A DNA stretch of 64,000 bases from positions 2,666,001 through 2,730,000 of the forward strand of contig CP019326.1 in NCBI GenBank assembly GCA_001971685.1, in the 5' to 3' direction. The notes under the pieces were generated by a model. The model saw only the letters and a list, made by a program, of their open reading frames with translations. It was not told the DNA's origin and did no database searches. A program made the translations under genes and the position numbers. The DNA is from Halomonas sp. 1513 (GTDB taxonomy: Bacteria; Pseudomonadota; Gammaproteobacteria; Pseudomonadales; Halomonadaceae). This document shows, one piece after another, positions 1-8,589 of the stretch (position 1 is its first letter; every line of letters starts with the position of its first letter).

Positions 1-281
1 TGGACCACGTTACGGGCGACATTGCTCATGAAATAGGTGCCGAGGAAGGTCCCCACCCCGCGCGCGGCGAACATCCCCACCACGAACAGCGGCAGGAACA
101 GCCGGAAGGCGGCATCGGGATTCTGGATGCCATCGATCAGGCGCTTCATCATCTCGGCAAGCGCAGTGCTCGAGGCGGCGTAGATGGCGTAGCCGACCAC
201 CGCCACGGCGAACGACTTCCAGTGCGGTTTGACGTAGCCCAGCAGCTGTTTGTAGAGGGTCCAGCCGGATTGTTGCGTCAC
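1..281 (-). CDS. msbA: MsbA lipid A/LPS-core flippase, N-terminal part
   Basis: Partial gene cut by the window edge; about 93 N-terminal codons are visible. MsbA is an inner-membrane half-transporter ABC protein that flips lipid A-core to the periplasmic leaflet. What is seen is the first transmembrane helix region (hydrophobic stretch around residues 18-35) and the start of helix 2, with MsbA-like text such as KQLLGYVKPHWKSF; the ATPase domain lies outside. The start is GTG at 281, which overlaps the TGA stop of exbD (GTGA overlap), so the two are translationally coupled. The order comEC-exbB-exbD-msbA is familiar from other gammaproteobacteria, where lpxK usually follows. Identity rests on the N-terminus plus context. 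Confidence 0.85.
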   Translation of the reverse strand, partial: MTQQSGWTLYKQLLGYVKPHWKSFAVAVVGYAIYAASSTALAEMMKRLIDGIQNPDAAFRLFLPLFVVGMFAARGVGTFLGTYFMSNVARNVV

Positions 282-706
282 GGTGTCTCCACGGGTGTCG
301 ATGAGTCATGGTCGTCGCGGGTGGCGATACGAATCTGCTGAATGCCCTGCGCACCGGCGCGGTCGAGCGCCGTGACCACGGCGCCATGGCTGCTGTGCCG
401 GTCTGCCTCGACGATCAGCCCATGCTGGCGGGCCGCCTCGGCGACCTCGGCCAGCGCCACCGCCAGTCCACTGGCGTCGAGCCGTCGCTCGCCGAGGCGA
501 TACTCCCCCTCCCGGGTGACCACCAGGGTGACCGGCGAGGCCTCCAGCGGCGCGCCGCTGTCACTGTGGGGCAGCTCCAGCTCCAGTGCCTGACGGGTCT
601 CGAAGGTGGTCGAGACCATGAAGAAGATCAGCAGCAGGAATACCACGTCGATCAAGGGGGTCAGGTTGACCTCCACCGGCGCACGACGGTGACGCACGAA
701 CTTCAT
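278..706 (-). CDS. exbD: ExbD/TolR-family biopolymer transport protein
   Basis: 142 aa. A single N-terminal transmembrane helix (about residues 18-36) carries the conserved Asp of the family in LTPLIDVVFLLLIFF; this residue takes part in proton-driven motion. The rest is a periplasmic domain. It partners the ExbB/TolQ-like protein encoded just upstream: the exbB stop overlaps this ATG (ATGA). Because it sits between comEC and msbA, the pair more likely serves an envelope task tied to LPS or lipid export than iron uptake, but the sequence does not prove this. TonB or TolA partners are not in the window. Confidence 0.92.
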   Translation of the reverse strand: MKFVRHRRAPVEVNLTPLIDVVFLLLIFFMVSTTFETRQALELELPHSDSGAPLEASPVTLVVTREGEYRLGERRLDASGLAVALAEVAEAARQHGLIVEADRHSSHGAVVTALDRAGAQGIQQIRIATRDDHDSSTPVETP

Positions 707-1362
707 GATGCTGCCCCGGAGGCCTCGGCGGCGGGCTGTTCGGCCAGCGCGATGGCGCCCTGATGGTGTGCCAGGAATTCCACCAGCAGCCCGGCCTGCT
801 CCTCCATGCGCACGGTGATGTCCTCGACCCGGCGCTGGAAATAGCGATGGAACATCAGCGCAGGAATCGCCACCGTCAGCCCTGCCGCCGTGGTCACCAG
901 CGCCTGGGAGATACCGCCGGCCAGGTCGGCGCTGCGCTCCGCACCGCCGGCGCTGACGATCACCGCGAACACCTCGATCATCCCCAGCACCGTGCCCAGC
1001 AGCCCGATCAGTGGGGTAATCGCCGCGATGGTGCCCAGCGGGCTGAGAAAGCGTTCCATGTCATGGATCACCGCCGTTGCCGCTTCCTGGAGCCGCCCGC
1101 GCACCTGCTCATGGCCCAGCCGCGCATTGCGCAGCCCGGCGGCCAGCACCCCACCCAGCGGCGAGTGGCTCTCCAACCAGTAGAGATTGACGGGCCCCTG
1201 GCGAATCAGGGTACACACCTCCTGGCCGAGCCCCAGCGGCGCGATACGCCGCGCGCGCAGGGTCCACAGCCGCTCGATGACGATCACCGTTGCCACCAGC
1301 GAACAGCCGAGCAGCGGCAGCATCAGCCAGCCACCGGCGACCAGGGCGTCGAGCAGATCCAT
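703..1362 (-). CDS. exbB: ExbB/TolQ-family proton channel protein
   Basis: 219 aa from the ATG at 1362. An upstream in-frame ATG at 1383 is rejected because the chosen start has AGGAG seven bases ahead, overlapping the comEC stop, whereas the other lies inside comEC. Three transmembrane segments are visible: residues about 8-30, a second around 105-130 and a third around 150-170 with the family pattern LVTTAAGLTVAIPAL. It forms the stator-like proton channel with ExbD. Start and stop contacts with comEC and exbD point to one operon comEC-exbB-exbD-msbA. TolQ versus ExbB cannot be settled by sequence reading alone. Confidence 0.9.
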   Translation of the reverse strand: MDLLDALVAGGWLMLPLLGCSLVATVIVIERLWTLRARRIAPLGLGQEVCTLIRQGPVNLYWLESHSPLGGVLAAGLRNARLGHEQVRGRLQEAATAVIHDMERFLSPLGTIAAITPLIGLLGTVLGMIEVFAVIVSAGGAERSADLAGGISQALVTTAAGLTVAIPALMFHRYFQRRVEDITVRMEEQAGLLVEFLAHHQGAIALAEQPAAEASGAAS

Positions 1363-1372
1363 AGCGGCACTC

Positions 1373-3676
1373 CTAATGCGCATCGGGTGGCGCTGATTCT
1401 ACCCCATGACACCGGTCCCCGACACCGCCACGCCACGCCGCCAGGTCGCGCATCGGCTCGCCGCTTGGCGGCGACGCATCGCCCAGCCGCCAACTCACTG
1501 CGCCGTCGAGGGCGGTATTCCATAGGCAGCGACCGCGCAGCCGCCGCACCACCTCTTCATTGGGGTGCCCGTAAGGGTTGTCACGCCCGGCGCTGAACAC
1601 CACCTGCCGTGGATCGAGCAGCGCGACCAGCTGCGGCCCGGTACTGGTGTGGCTGCCATGATGACCGGCCACCAGCAGCGTCAGCGGCGCCTCGATCTCG
1701 AGCAGGAAGAAACGCTCTACCTGACGCCCCACGTCACCGGTGATCAGTACGCGCTGGGTCCCGGCCTCGACCAGCAGCACGCAGGAACGGTCGTTGCTCG
1801 ACCACTCGGCGTTATCCCCGGGCGGCGGCCACAGCACGCGAAACGTCACCTCGTCCCACTGCCACGACTGTCCGGCATGACAGGGTGCGAAGGGGACCCC
1901 GATCTGCTCGCCACGCGGTGCCATGAACTGCCCCACCTCGTGTGCCGCCAGCGCCGGGACGCCACCCGCATGGTCGAGATCGTCATGGCTGACGATGACA
2001 CGCGCGAAACGCTGCGGCCGGGACCACAGGTCGGCCAACGGCATGAACCCTGAGCGAAAGCGCGGCCCGGTATCGTAGAGCAGCCTGTGGTTGGCGGTAC
2101 GCAGGTCGACTAGCTGGCCCTGGCCGACATCGTGTACCCGTACCTCCAGCACGCCCGGCGGCATGCTCGGCGCTGACAGCGAGAGCGGCACCAGTCCCAG
2201 TGCCAGGCTCGCCGCCAGACGCAGCCGGCGAGGCAAGCCGGGCAGCGCCCAACAGATCGTCAGCAGGATCAAGGCGAGCACCAGCGGCCAGCGCTGCCAG
2301 GGCGCCGGTGTCCACGCCGGCAGCCAGCTCATGGCCACGCCGAGCAGGCCATTCAGCGCCTCGGCGAACTGCCCAAACAGCCACCAGCACAGCGCCGAGA
2401 GCGGCGGCATCCAGGCCAGCAGCCAGCCGAGCAGCCCCAGCGGCACCATCAGCGAACTGACCAGTGGTACCGCCAGCAGGTTGATCAGCGGTGCGGCGGG
2501 CGCCAGCCTGTCGAAGGCCGTGAGTACGGCCGCCGCCATCAGCGGTGCCAGCAGCAGCTGGGTGCGCAGCAGCGCCCACAGCCAACCGCGCACCCCACGC
2601 GGGCGCCGACGCCCCTGCCAGATCACGATCAGCAGCGCCACGGCAACGAAGGAGAGCCACAGCCCGGGGCGCCACAGGGCGATGGGGTCGAGCAGCAGCA
2701 CCATGCCCAGCGCCAGCCACCAGGCCTGCCAGGGACCAGGGGCGTGGCGCCCGCTGGCCACCCAAAGCCCGACCAGGGTCATCAGCATGGCGCGCTGGGC
2801 CGGCGGCGCGAAACCGGCCAGCATGGCATAGCCCACGGCGGCCGCCCCGGCCAGCCACCACGGCCAGGTCGCCAGCCGCCAGCGGGTGGGCGTGGCGAGC
2901 CGCGCAATGCCGCGTCCCAGCAGCAGGGTGAAGGCGGCGACCAGGCCCACGTGCAGGCCCGAGATCACCACCAGGTGGGTGGTGCCGGTGGCATTGAGTC
3001 GCGCCCAGTCGTCCTGGTCGAGACGCTCACCGGCGCCCAGGGTCAAGGCCGCCAGCCAGCGCCTGGCAACGCCCTCCTCCAGGCGCCGATCGAGGAACTC
3101 GAGGCCGCGCTGAGCGGGCTGCGGCGGCGGAGTGGATAGCCGCACCGGTTCGGGGTCACGCCGCACATAGCCGGTGGCGTCGATCCGTTCGCGCCACAGC
3201 CAGGCGGCATAGTCGAAGGTGTGGGGATTGGCGAAACCGGTCGGCGGGCGCAGCCGCACCGCCAACTGCCAGCGCTCGCCAGGGCGCATCTCGGGGGCTT
3301 GCCCCTCGGCGTCGAACAGCGTCAGGCGCACCCGGCGCAGGTCGTCACAGCCTGGACGCGGGGCGAGCGCGGGCTGGCATGCCTCCACCGCCACCAGCAG
3401 CCGCGTCAGCTCGCCCTGGGGATCGACCTGCAGCAGCCGTCCCTGCAGCTGCAGGTCGGCGCGCGACAGCCCCTGGGGCAAGCTCGCAGTGGTCGCCTGC
3501 AGCACCGGCCAGGCGGCCAGGGCTACTACCCCCAGCAGCGCTAGCCGGCGCCAGTGCCGCCAGGCCAGCAGCCCCAGCAGCAAACCGGCCTCGGCGAGGC
3601 CGGAGGGGGCCAGCCGGCCGACGGCGATTCCGAGTAGTGCCGCCAGCGCCAGCGGCAGCGCCCATCCCATGCGCAT
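1373..3676 (-). CDS. comEC: ComEC/Rec2 DNA-uptake channel protein
   Basis: 767 aa, full family length. ComEC forms the inner-membrane channel that carries single-stranded DNA into the cytoplasm during transformation. Domains in order: N-terminal membrane helices with a soluble OB-like DUF4131 part (about 1-200), the polytopic Competence domain (about 210-480, beginning near the THLVVISGLHVG motif), and a C-terminal metallo-beta-lactamase-like domain with HDVGQGQ, SHDDLDHAGG and AGHHGSHTSTG metal-ligand motifs. All expected MBL histidines and aspartates are present, so the nuclease-like domain looks intact. The stop is followed at once by exbB. No other competence genes are in the window. Confidence 0.93.
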   Translation of the reverse strand: MRMGWALPLALAALLGIAVGRLAPSGLAEAGLLLGLLAWRHWRRLALLGVVALAAWPVLQATTASLPQGLSRADLQLQGRLLQVDPQGELTRLLVAVEACQPALAPRPGCDDLRRVRLTLFDAEGQAPEMRPGERWQLAVRLRPPTGFANPHTFDYAAWLWRERIDATGYVRRDPEPVRLSTPPPQPAQRGLEFLDRRLEEGVARRWLAALTLGAGERLDQDDWARLNATGTTHLVVISGLHVGLVAAFTLLLGRGIARLATPTRWRLATWPWWLAGAAAVGYAMLAGFAPPAQRAMLMTLVGLWVASGRHAPGPWQAWWLALGMVLLLDPIALWRPGLWLSFVAVALLIVIWQGRRRPRGVRGWLWALLRTQLLLAPLMAAAVLTAFDRLAPAAPLINLLAVPLVSSLMVPLGLLGWLLAWMPPLSALCWWLFGQFAEALNGLLGVAMSWLPAWTPAPWQRWPLVLALILLTICWALPGLPRRLRLAASLALGLVPLSLSAPSMPPGVLEVRVHDVGQGQLVDLRTANHRLLYDTGPRFRSGFMPLADLWSRPQRFARVIVSHDDLDHAGGVPALAAHEVGQFMAPRGEQIGVPFAPCHAGQSWQWDEVTFRVLWPPPGDNAEWSSNDRSCVLLVEAGTQRVLITGDVGRQVERFFLLEIEAPLTLLVAGHHGSHTSTGPQLVALLDPRQVVFSAGRDNPYGHPNEEVVRRLRGRCLWNTALDGAVSWRLGDASPPSGEPMRDLAAWRGGVGDRCHGVESAPPDAH

Positions 3677-3805
3677 CGCGTATCACGTCCGTGTGTTGCC
3701 GCCTGCGTCGACGCCGCAAATAAGCGGCTGTGATCGTGGCGGGCCATGAGCCTAGTATGGATAATAGCTGACTTCGAGCCACCCCAGCGCCACCACGAGC
3801 CCACC

Positions 3806-4348
3806 ATGCCGCGCCGACTGCTACAGCGCTACATGCCCCACCCCGACACCCTCAAGCGCAAGCGCTCACTGCGCTTCATGGGGCGCCTGATCGGCGATCC
3901 TTCGCTGTGGGTGCTATCACGACGCAGCGTGGCCAACGCCTTCATGGTGGGGTTGTTCAGCGCGCTGCTGCCGATCCCTTTTCAGATGGTGGTGGCCGCC
4001 TTCGGCGCCTGGCTGCTGCGCTGCAACCTGCCGCTCTCGGTGGGACTGGTGTGGATCACCAATCCGCTGACCATGCCGCTGATCTTCTACGGCAACTACC
4101 GGGTTGGCGCCTGGCTGCTCGACACCCCGGCCCGGGAAGCACCGACCCGGCTATCAACGCGCTGGATCGCCGAACAGATGGTCGACATCATGCCGATCCT
4201 GGTGGTGGGGTCGCTGGTCTCGGCGGTGGTGATAGGGCTGGCCGCCAATCTGGTCATTCGCCTGATCTGGCGCTGGCAGGTGTCACGCAGCTGGCGCCGC
4301 CGGCGCTTACGCCGGCGGCGCCGTCAACGTGACGGCGAGGAGTGCTGA
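3806..4348 (+). CDS. DUF2062 family membrane protein
   Basis: 180 aa from the ATG at 3806. The frame is open further upstream, but MPRRLLQRYMPHP is the usual N-terminus of the family. Function is unknown. Visible parts are a basic N-terminus, a membrane region with FMVGLFSALLPIPFQM and WITNPLTMPLIFYGNY (the DUF2062 signature area), and another hydrophobic segment near residues 130-155. The C-terminal 30 residues are strikingly Arg-rich ([12 protein letters not shown]). Its TGA stop abuts the lolD stop on the other strand with no base between them. Divergent from comEC. Confidence 0.85.
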   Translation: MPRRLLQRYMPHPDTLKRKRSLRFMGRLIGDPSLWVLSRRSVANAFMVGLFSALLPIPFQMVVAAFGAWLLRCNLPLSVGLVWITNPLTMPLIFYGNYRVGAWLLDTPAREAPTRLSTRWIAEQMVDIMPILVVGSLVSAVVIGLAANLVIRLIWRWQVSRSWRRRRLRRRRRQRDGEEC

Positions 4349-5065
4349 TCAAGCCGCCGAGAGCCGGCCACCGTCGAGGCGCAGCACGCGGTCCTGATGC
4401 GCGGCCAGCGCCGGATCGTGGGTCACCACCACGAAGGCGCAGGCAGTGGTCCGCGCCAGCTCGTCCATCAGCGCCAGGATGCTCGCCGCAGTGGTCTGAT
4501 CGAGGTTGCCGGTGGGCTCGTCCATCAGCACCAGGCTGGGATCGGTGATCAGCGAGCGGGCAATCGCCACTCGCTGGCGCTCACCGCCGGACAGCTCGCC
4601 GGGCTTGTGCTCGGCGCGCTCGGCCATGCCCACCCGCCCCAGAATCTCGAGGGCTCGTGCCTGGGCCTGCTTGCGCGTCTGACCGCGAATGATCAGCGGC
4701 AGTGCGGCATTCTCCAGCGCCGTCAGCTCGGCCAACAGATGGTGGAACTGGTAGACGAAGCCGATATGGCGGTTGCGAAACTTGCCCAGCGCCGCCTCCT
4801 TGAACTGCGCCAGCGACTCGCCGGCCACCTTGACCTCACCGGCACTGGGGCTGTCGAGCCCGCCGAGCAGGTTGAGCAGCGTGGTCTTACCCGAGCCTGA
4901 GCTGCCGACCACCGCGACCCGCTCGCCGGCGCGCACCTCGAGGTCCAGCTCGTGGAGCACGGTCAGATCCTGTGGCCCCTCGCGGTAGGTGCGGGTCAGG
5001 CCGCGGCACTCGAGCAGCACCTTGCCCGCCGCCTGCGCGGCGGGATTATTGACGTCGTCACTCAT
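4349..5065 (-). CDS. lolD: LolD, ATPase of the lipoprotein-releasing complex
   Basis: 238 aa from the ATG at 5065, which overlaps the end of the permease gene by 8 bases (ATGAGTGA). LolD powers release of outer-membrane lipoproteins from the inner membrane to LolA. Seen: Walker A GSSGSGKTTL (about 47-56), Q-loop GFVYQFHHLL typical of LolD, ABC signature LSGGERQRVAIARS, Walker B LVLMDEPTGNLD and the switch His in VVVTHD. It is translationally coupled to the single permease gene, forming a two-gene unit rather than the three-gene lolCDE of E. coli. Confidence 0.95.
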   Translation of the reverse strand: MSDDVNNPAAQAAGKVLLECRGLTRTYREGPQDLTVLHELDLEVRAGERVAVVGSSGSGKTTLLNLLGGLDSPSAGEVKVAGESLAQFKEAALGKFRNRHIGFVYQFHHLLAELTALENAALPLIIRGQTRKQAQARALEILGRVGMAERAEHKPGELSGGERQRVAIARSLITDPSLVLMDEPTGNLDQTTAASILALMDELARTTACAFVVVTHDPALAAHQDRVLRLDGGRLSAA

Positions 5066-6299
5066 AGCGCAGCACCTCGGCAGGTTGAATCCGTGCCGCA
5101 CGCCAGGCTGGATAGAGCGTCGACAGGAAGGTCAGCACGAAGGCCGCACCAACGATGTTGCCGACATCGGCCCAGTCGAGGCGCGACGGCAGATGACTGA
5201 TGAAGTAGACGTTGGAATCGAGGAACTGGATACCCAGTACCGATTCGAAGAAGTTGATGATGTCCGAGATGCTGAGCGCCAGGATCACCCCGAGTATCAC
5301 CCCGATCAATATCCCGATGATGCCGATCGCCAGGCCCTGGACGATAAAGATGCCCATGATCGAGCGCGGCGTGGCGCCGATGGTGCGCAGGATGGCGATA
5401 TCGGCGTGCTTGTCGGTGACCACCATTACCAGCGTCGAGACGATATTGAACGCCGCCACCGCGATGATCACCGTCAGCAGCAGGCCGATCATGCGCTTCT
5501 CCATCTGGATCGCCTGGAACAGGTTGCCGTGGGAGAAGGTCCAGTCGATGCCGCGGTAGCCGCTGCCCAGCTCATCGATGATGGCGCGGGTCTCGCTGTT
5601 GGCGACGAACAGGTCATCGAGCTGCAGACGCAGCCCCTCGACGTTGTCGCCCAGCCGCGCCAGGGTCTGCATGTCCTCGATATTGGCGTAGGCCAGCCCG
5701 GCATCGAGATCGGCGCCGACGCTGAAGATACCGCTGACCGTGAAGCGCTTGAGACGCGGAAACACCCCCGCGGGGGTGATCGAGGCCTCGGGCACCAGCA
5801 GGGTCACCCGGTCGCCGACGCTGACGCCGAGGCTGCGCGCCAGCATCGAGCCGAGCACCAGGTTCCACTCGCCGGGCTGCAGGTCGTCGAGGCTGCCCTG
5901 CTGCATATGCCGGCTGATGATCGAGACCCGGTCCTCCCATTCGGGCTCGATACCGTTGACCATGGCGCCCTCGTTGCGCCCACCCACCGAGAACATGCCC
6001 TGCTGCTGGATATAGGGGGCTGCGCCGATCACCCGCTCGCGCTGGGTCAACTGCTCGGCCAGCGACTGCCAGTCGCTGAGGCCTTCGCGCGCCTCGATCT
6101 TGGTGTGCGGCACCATCCCCAGGATGCGATTACGCAGCTCGTGGTCGAAGCCGTTCATCACCGACAGCACCAGGATCAGCACGGCAACGCCGAGCATCAA
6201 TCCCAGCATCGAGGTCAGTGAGATGAACGAGATAAAGTGATTGCGGCGCTTGGCCCGCACGTAGCGCAGACCAAGCATGATGGGCAAGCGGTCGAGCAT
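5058..6299 (-). CDS. LolC/LolE-type lipoprotein-releasing permease
   Basis: 413 aa. Inner-membrane permease with the Lol architecture: N-terminal helix (about 25-48, after GLRYVRAKRRNHF), a large periplasmic domain (about 50-265), then three C-terminal helices including an FtsX-like core (about 270-300, 315-350, 375-400). The N-terminal SVMNGF motif is shared by LolC and LolE. Only one permease is encoded beside lolD here, so it may act as a homodimer (LolF-like arrangement known in some gammaproteobacteria) or pair with a permease encoded elsewhere; I therefore leave the symbol open. First gene of the minus-strand unit, divergent from aguA. Confidence 0.9.
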   Translation of the reverse strand: MLDRLPIMLGLRYVRAKRRNHFISFISLTSMLGLMLGVAVLILVLSVMNGFDHELRNRILGMVPHTKIEAREGLSDWQSLAEQLTQRERVIGAAPYIQQQGMFSVGGRNEGAMVNGIEPEWEDRVSIISRHMQQGSLDDLQPGEWNLVLGSMLARSLGVSVGDRVTLLVPEASITPAGVFPRLKRFTVSGIFSVGADLDAGLAYANIEDMQTLARLGDNVEGLRLQLDDLFVANSETRAIIDELGSGYRGIDWTFSHGNLFQAIQMEKRMIGLLLTVIIAVAAFNIVSTLVMVVTDKHADIAILRTIGATPRSIMGIFIVQGLAIGIIGILIGVILGVILALSISDIINFFESVLGIQFLDSNVYFISHLPSRLDWADVGNIVGAAFVLTFLSTLYPAWRAARIQPAEVLRYE

Positions 6300-6405
6300 C
6301 GCGATCGATTCCTTTTCAGAAGGCGCACATGGTACGGCTTTTTAGGCTCAGGTGCATCGTTGTCGGTGGCAGCATCCGGGCCGCCTGCGCCACAGCATGC
6401 CAGGC

Positions 6406-6434
6406 TTGCATCCGCACCGACAGCGCCCTACATT
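6406..6434 (+). promoter_or_regulatory. Candidate sigma-70 promoter of aguAB
   Basis: TTGCAT (6406-6411), a 17-bp spacer and TACATT (6429-6434) stand about 55 bp ahead of the aguA ATG, in the 190-bp divergent region between the Lol permease and aguA. Spacing is ideal and both boxes match consensus in four of six positions. This is a prediction by eye. Confidence 0.45.
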
Positions 6435-6489
6435 GCGCGCTCTGGTCCCGGCATCGCCGGCCACGATCCATCCAGCGTGAGAAGACCGC

Positions 6490-7554
6490 ATGGCGTTACG
6501 TGTGTTCCCCGAGTGGCACCCTCAGGATGCCGTCCAGCTGACCTGGCCCCACGCCCGCGGCGACTGGGCGCCCACCCTGACGCGCATCGAAGCGACCCTG
6601 GAAGCCATGGTGGTGGCGATCAGCCGCTACCAGACGCTGCTGATCACAGTGTCTGACCAGGCCACTCGCCAGCGACTGGCGCGGACCTTCGCCCGGCTCG
6701 GTGTCAGCGACGAGCGGCTGCGACTGGTGGTCGCAGCCGCCGACGACACCTGGACCCGCGACCACGGCCCGATCGCCGTCGAAGAGGACGGCCGGGTGGT
6801 GTTGCGCGACTTCACCTTCACCGGCTGGGGCGGCAAGTTCGCCGCCGAGCATGACAACCGCCTGAGCCGCCAACTCGCCGCGCAGGGGGTGTTCGCCGCC
6901 CCGCTCGACACCCGCGACCTGGTGCTCGAGGGCGGCGCCATCGACAGCGATGGCCAGGGCACCCTGCTGACCACCGAGGCCTGCCTGCTCAACCGCAACC
7001 GCAACCCGCACCTCGACCGCGCCGGCGTGGAGGCCGCGCTGGCCGAGGCGCTGGGGGCAACGCGGGTGCTGTGGCTGGCACACGGCCACCTCGAGGGCGA
7101 TGACACCGACAGCCACATCGATACCCTGGCGCGCTTCTGCGACCCGCAGACCATCGCCTATGTCCACTGCGACGACGAACAGGACGACCACTACCCGGCA
7201 CTCGCCGCCATGCGCGCCGAGCTCGAGACGCTGCGCCAGGCCGACGGCGCGCCCTACCGGCTGGTGCCGCTGCCCTGGCCGCGGCCCTGCTTCGACCCCG
7301 ACGACGGCCACCGGCTGCCGGCCACCTACGCCAATTTCCTGATCATCAACGGCGCCGTCTTGGTGCCCACCTACGCCGACGCCGCCGACGCTCGCGCCCT
7401 GGCGGCCCTCGCCGGGGCCTTTCCCGGACGCGATATCATCCCCATCGACTGTCGCCAGGTGATCCGCCAACATGGCAGTCTGCACTGCCTGACCATGCAG
7501 CTGCCCCGCGGCAGCCTGGCAGGCGCGCCCCACTCAGCGGAGGGAACCCCATGA
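6490..7554 (+). CDS. aguA: Agmatine deiminase
   Basis: 354 aa, usual family length. Converts agmatine to N-carbamoylputrescine and ammonia in the cytosol, the first step of the agmatine route to putrescine. The peptidylarginine-deiminase fold is recognised from the N-terminal EWHPQDAVQLTWPH, the substrate-binding WTRDHGP, the GH.EGDDTDSHID motif with the catalytic His and acidic residues, and the nucleophilic Cys at 333 in GSLHCLTMQLP. The next gene, aguB, begins inside its stop (ATGA), giving a complete two-step pathway. Arginine decarboxylase, the source of agmatine, is not in the window. Confidence 0.93.
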   Translation: MALRVFPEWHPQDAVQLTWPHARGDWAPTLTRIEATLEAMVVAISRYQTLLITVSDQATRQRLARTFARLGVSDERLRLVVAAADDTWTRDHGPIAVEEDGRVVLRDFTFTGWGGKFAAEHDNRLSRQLAAQGVFAAPLDTRDLVLEGGAIDSDGQGTLLTTEACLLNRNRNPHLDRAGVEAALAEALGATRVLWLAHGHLEGDDTDSHIDTLARFCDPQTIAYVHCDDEQDDHYPALAAMRAELETLRQADGAPYRLVPLPWPRPCFDPDDGHRLPATYANFLIINGAVLVPTYADAADARALAALAGAFPGRDIIPIDCRQVIRQHGSLHCLTMQLPRGSLAGAPHSAEGTP

Positions 7555-8447
7555 CATCCACTCTGACGGTTGGCCTGGTTCAGCAGGCAGCCTGGCCGGA
7601 CAAGACCAGGAGCCTCGCCGAAAGCGAACGCGGCGTGCGCGAGCTGGCGGCCCAGGGCGCCCAGCTGGTGATGCTCCAGGAGCTGCACGCGACGCACTAT
7701 TTCTGCCAGTACGAGGACCCGGCGCTGTTCGATCTCGCCGAGCCGCTCGACGGCCCCACCGGCCAGCGCCTGGCGGCGCTGGCCGCCGAGCTCGACATCG
7801 TGCTGGTCGGCTCGCTGTTCGAACGCCGCGCCGCCGGCCTCTACCACAATACCGCGGTGGTCTACGACCGCCAGCAGGGGCGCGTCGGCCACTACCGCAA
7901 GATGCATATCCCCGACGACCCGGGCTTCTACGAGAAGTTCTACTTCACCCCCGGCGACGCCGACGCCGCGCAGGGCTTTCAGCCCATCGACACCTCGCTG
8001 GGTCGCCTGGGCCTGCTGGTGTGCTGGGACCAGTGGTACCCGGAAGCCGCGCGTCTGATGGCGCTGGCCGGCGCCGAGCTGCTGCTCTACCCCACCGCCA
8101 TCGGCTGGCACCCGCCGGACGACGATGCCGAGAAGCGCCGCCAGAAGGACGCCTGGACGCTGATCCAGCGCAGCCACGGGGTGGCCAACGGCCTTCCAGT
8201 GCTGGTCGCCAACCGCGTCGGCCACGAGCCGGACCACAGCGAGGTCAGCCCCGGCATCGACTTCTGGGGCGGCAGCTTCGTGTGCGGCCCCCAGGGCGAA
8301 CTGCTGGCCCACGCCGGCGAGCAGAGCGAGCTGCTGCTGGTCGAAGTCGACATGGCCCGCGGCGAAGACACCCGGCGCATGTGGCCCTACCTGCGCGACC
8401 GGCGCATCGACGCCTACGGGGATCTGACCCGACGCTATCGGGATTGA
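7551..8447 (+). CDS. aguB: N-carbamoylputrescine amidase
   Basis: 298 aa. Nitrilase-superfamily amidohydrolase that cleaves N-carbamoylputrescine to putrescine, CO2 and ammonia. The Glu-Lys-Cys catalytic triad is complete: Glu44 in MLQELHATHYF, Lys117 in HYRKMHIPDD, Cys158 in LLVCWDQWYPEAAR. The family-specific FYEKFYFTPGD stretch is present. It overlaps aguA by four bases, so the two are translationally coupled. A structured repeat lies in its 3' untranslated region, followed by the convergent Nudix gene. Confidence 0.95.
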   Translation: MTSTLTVGLVQQAAWPDKTRSLAESERGVRELAAQGAQLVMLQELHATHYFCQYEDPALFDLAEPLDGPTGQRLAALAAELDIVLVGSLFERRAAGLYHNTAVVYDRQQGRVGHYRKMHIPDDPGFYEKFYFTPGDADAAQGFQPIDTSLGRLGLLVCWDQWYPEAARLMALAGAELLLYPTAIGWHPPDDDAEKRRQKDAWTLIQRSHGVANGLPVLVANRVGHEPDHSEVSPGIDFWGGSFVCGPQGELLAHAGEQSELLLVEVDMARGEDTRRMWPYLRDRRIDAYGDLTRRYRD

Positions 8448-8496
8448 GTTCTGCGAGAACGTTACGGGCTAAGACGCCGACACGAGCGGCCCTGGG

Positions 8497-8581
8497 GATA
8501 GGCCAAAGCGGGGGTTCTTTTCCAGGGATGGAAAAGGTAGCGCCCAGGGATGGGTTTACAGCGCCCCCGCGTAGGCCTATC
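8497..8581. repeat. Dispersed structured intergenic repeat, copy 1 (compact)
   Basis: An 85-bp element between the 3' ends of aguB and the Nudix gene. Outer arms GATAGGCC (8497-8504) and GGCCTATC (8574-8581) pair perfectly. After a 3x3 internal loop, GCGGGGG (8508-8514) pairs with CCCCCGC (8564-8570). Inside lie a hairpin TTTTCC-AGGGAT-GGAAAA (8518-8535) and a second CCC-AGGGAT-GGG loop. The core 8534-8565 is identical over 32 bases to 32919-32950 in copy 2. Function unknown; it is clearly a family of folded repeats. A small frame running through it on either strand should not be called a gene. Confidence 0.8.
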
Positions 8582-8589
8582 GCCGGGAA

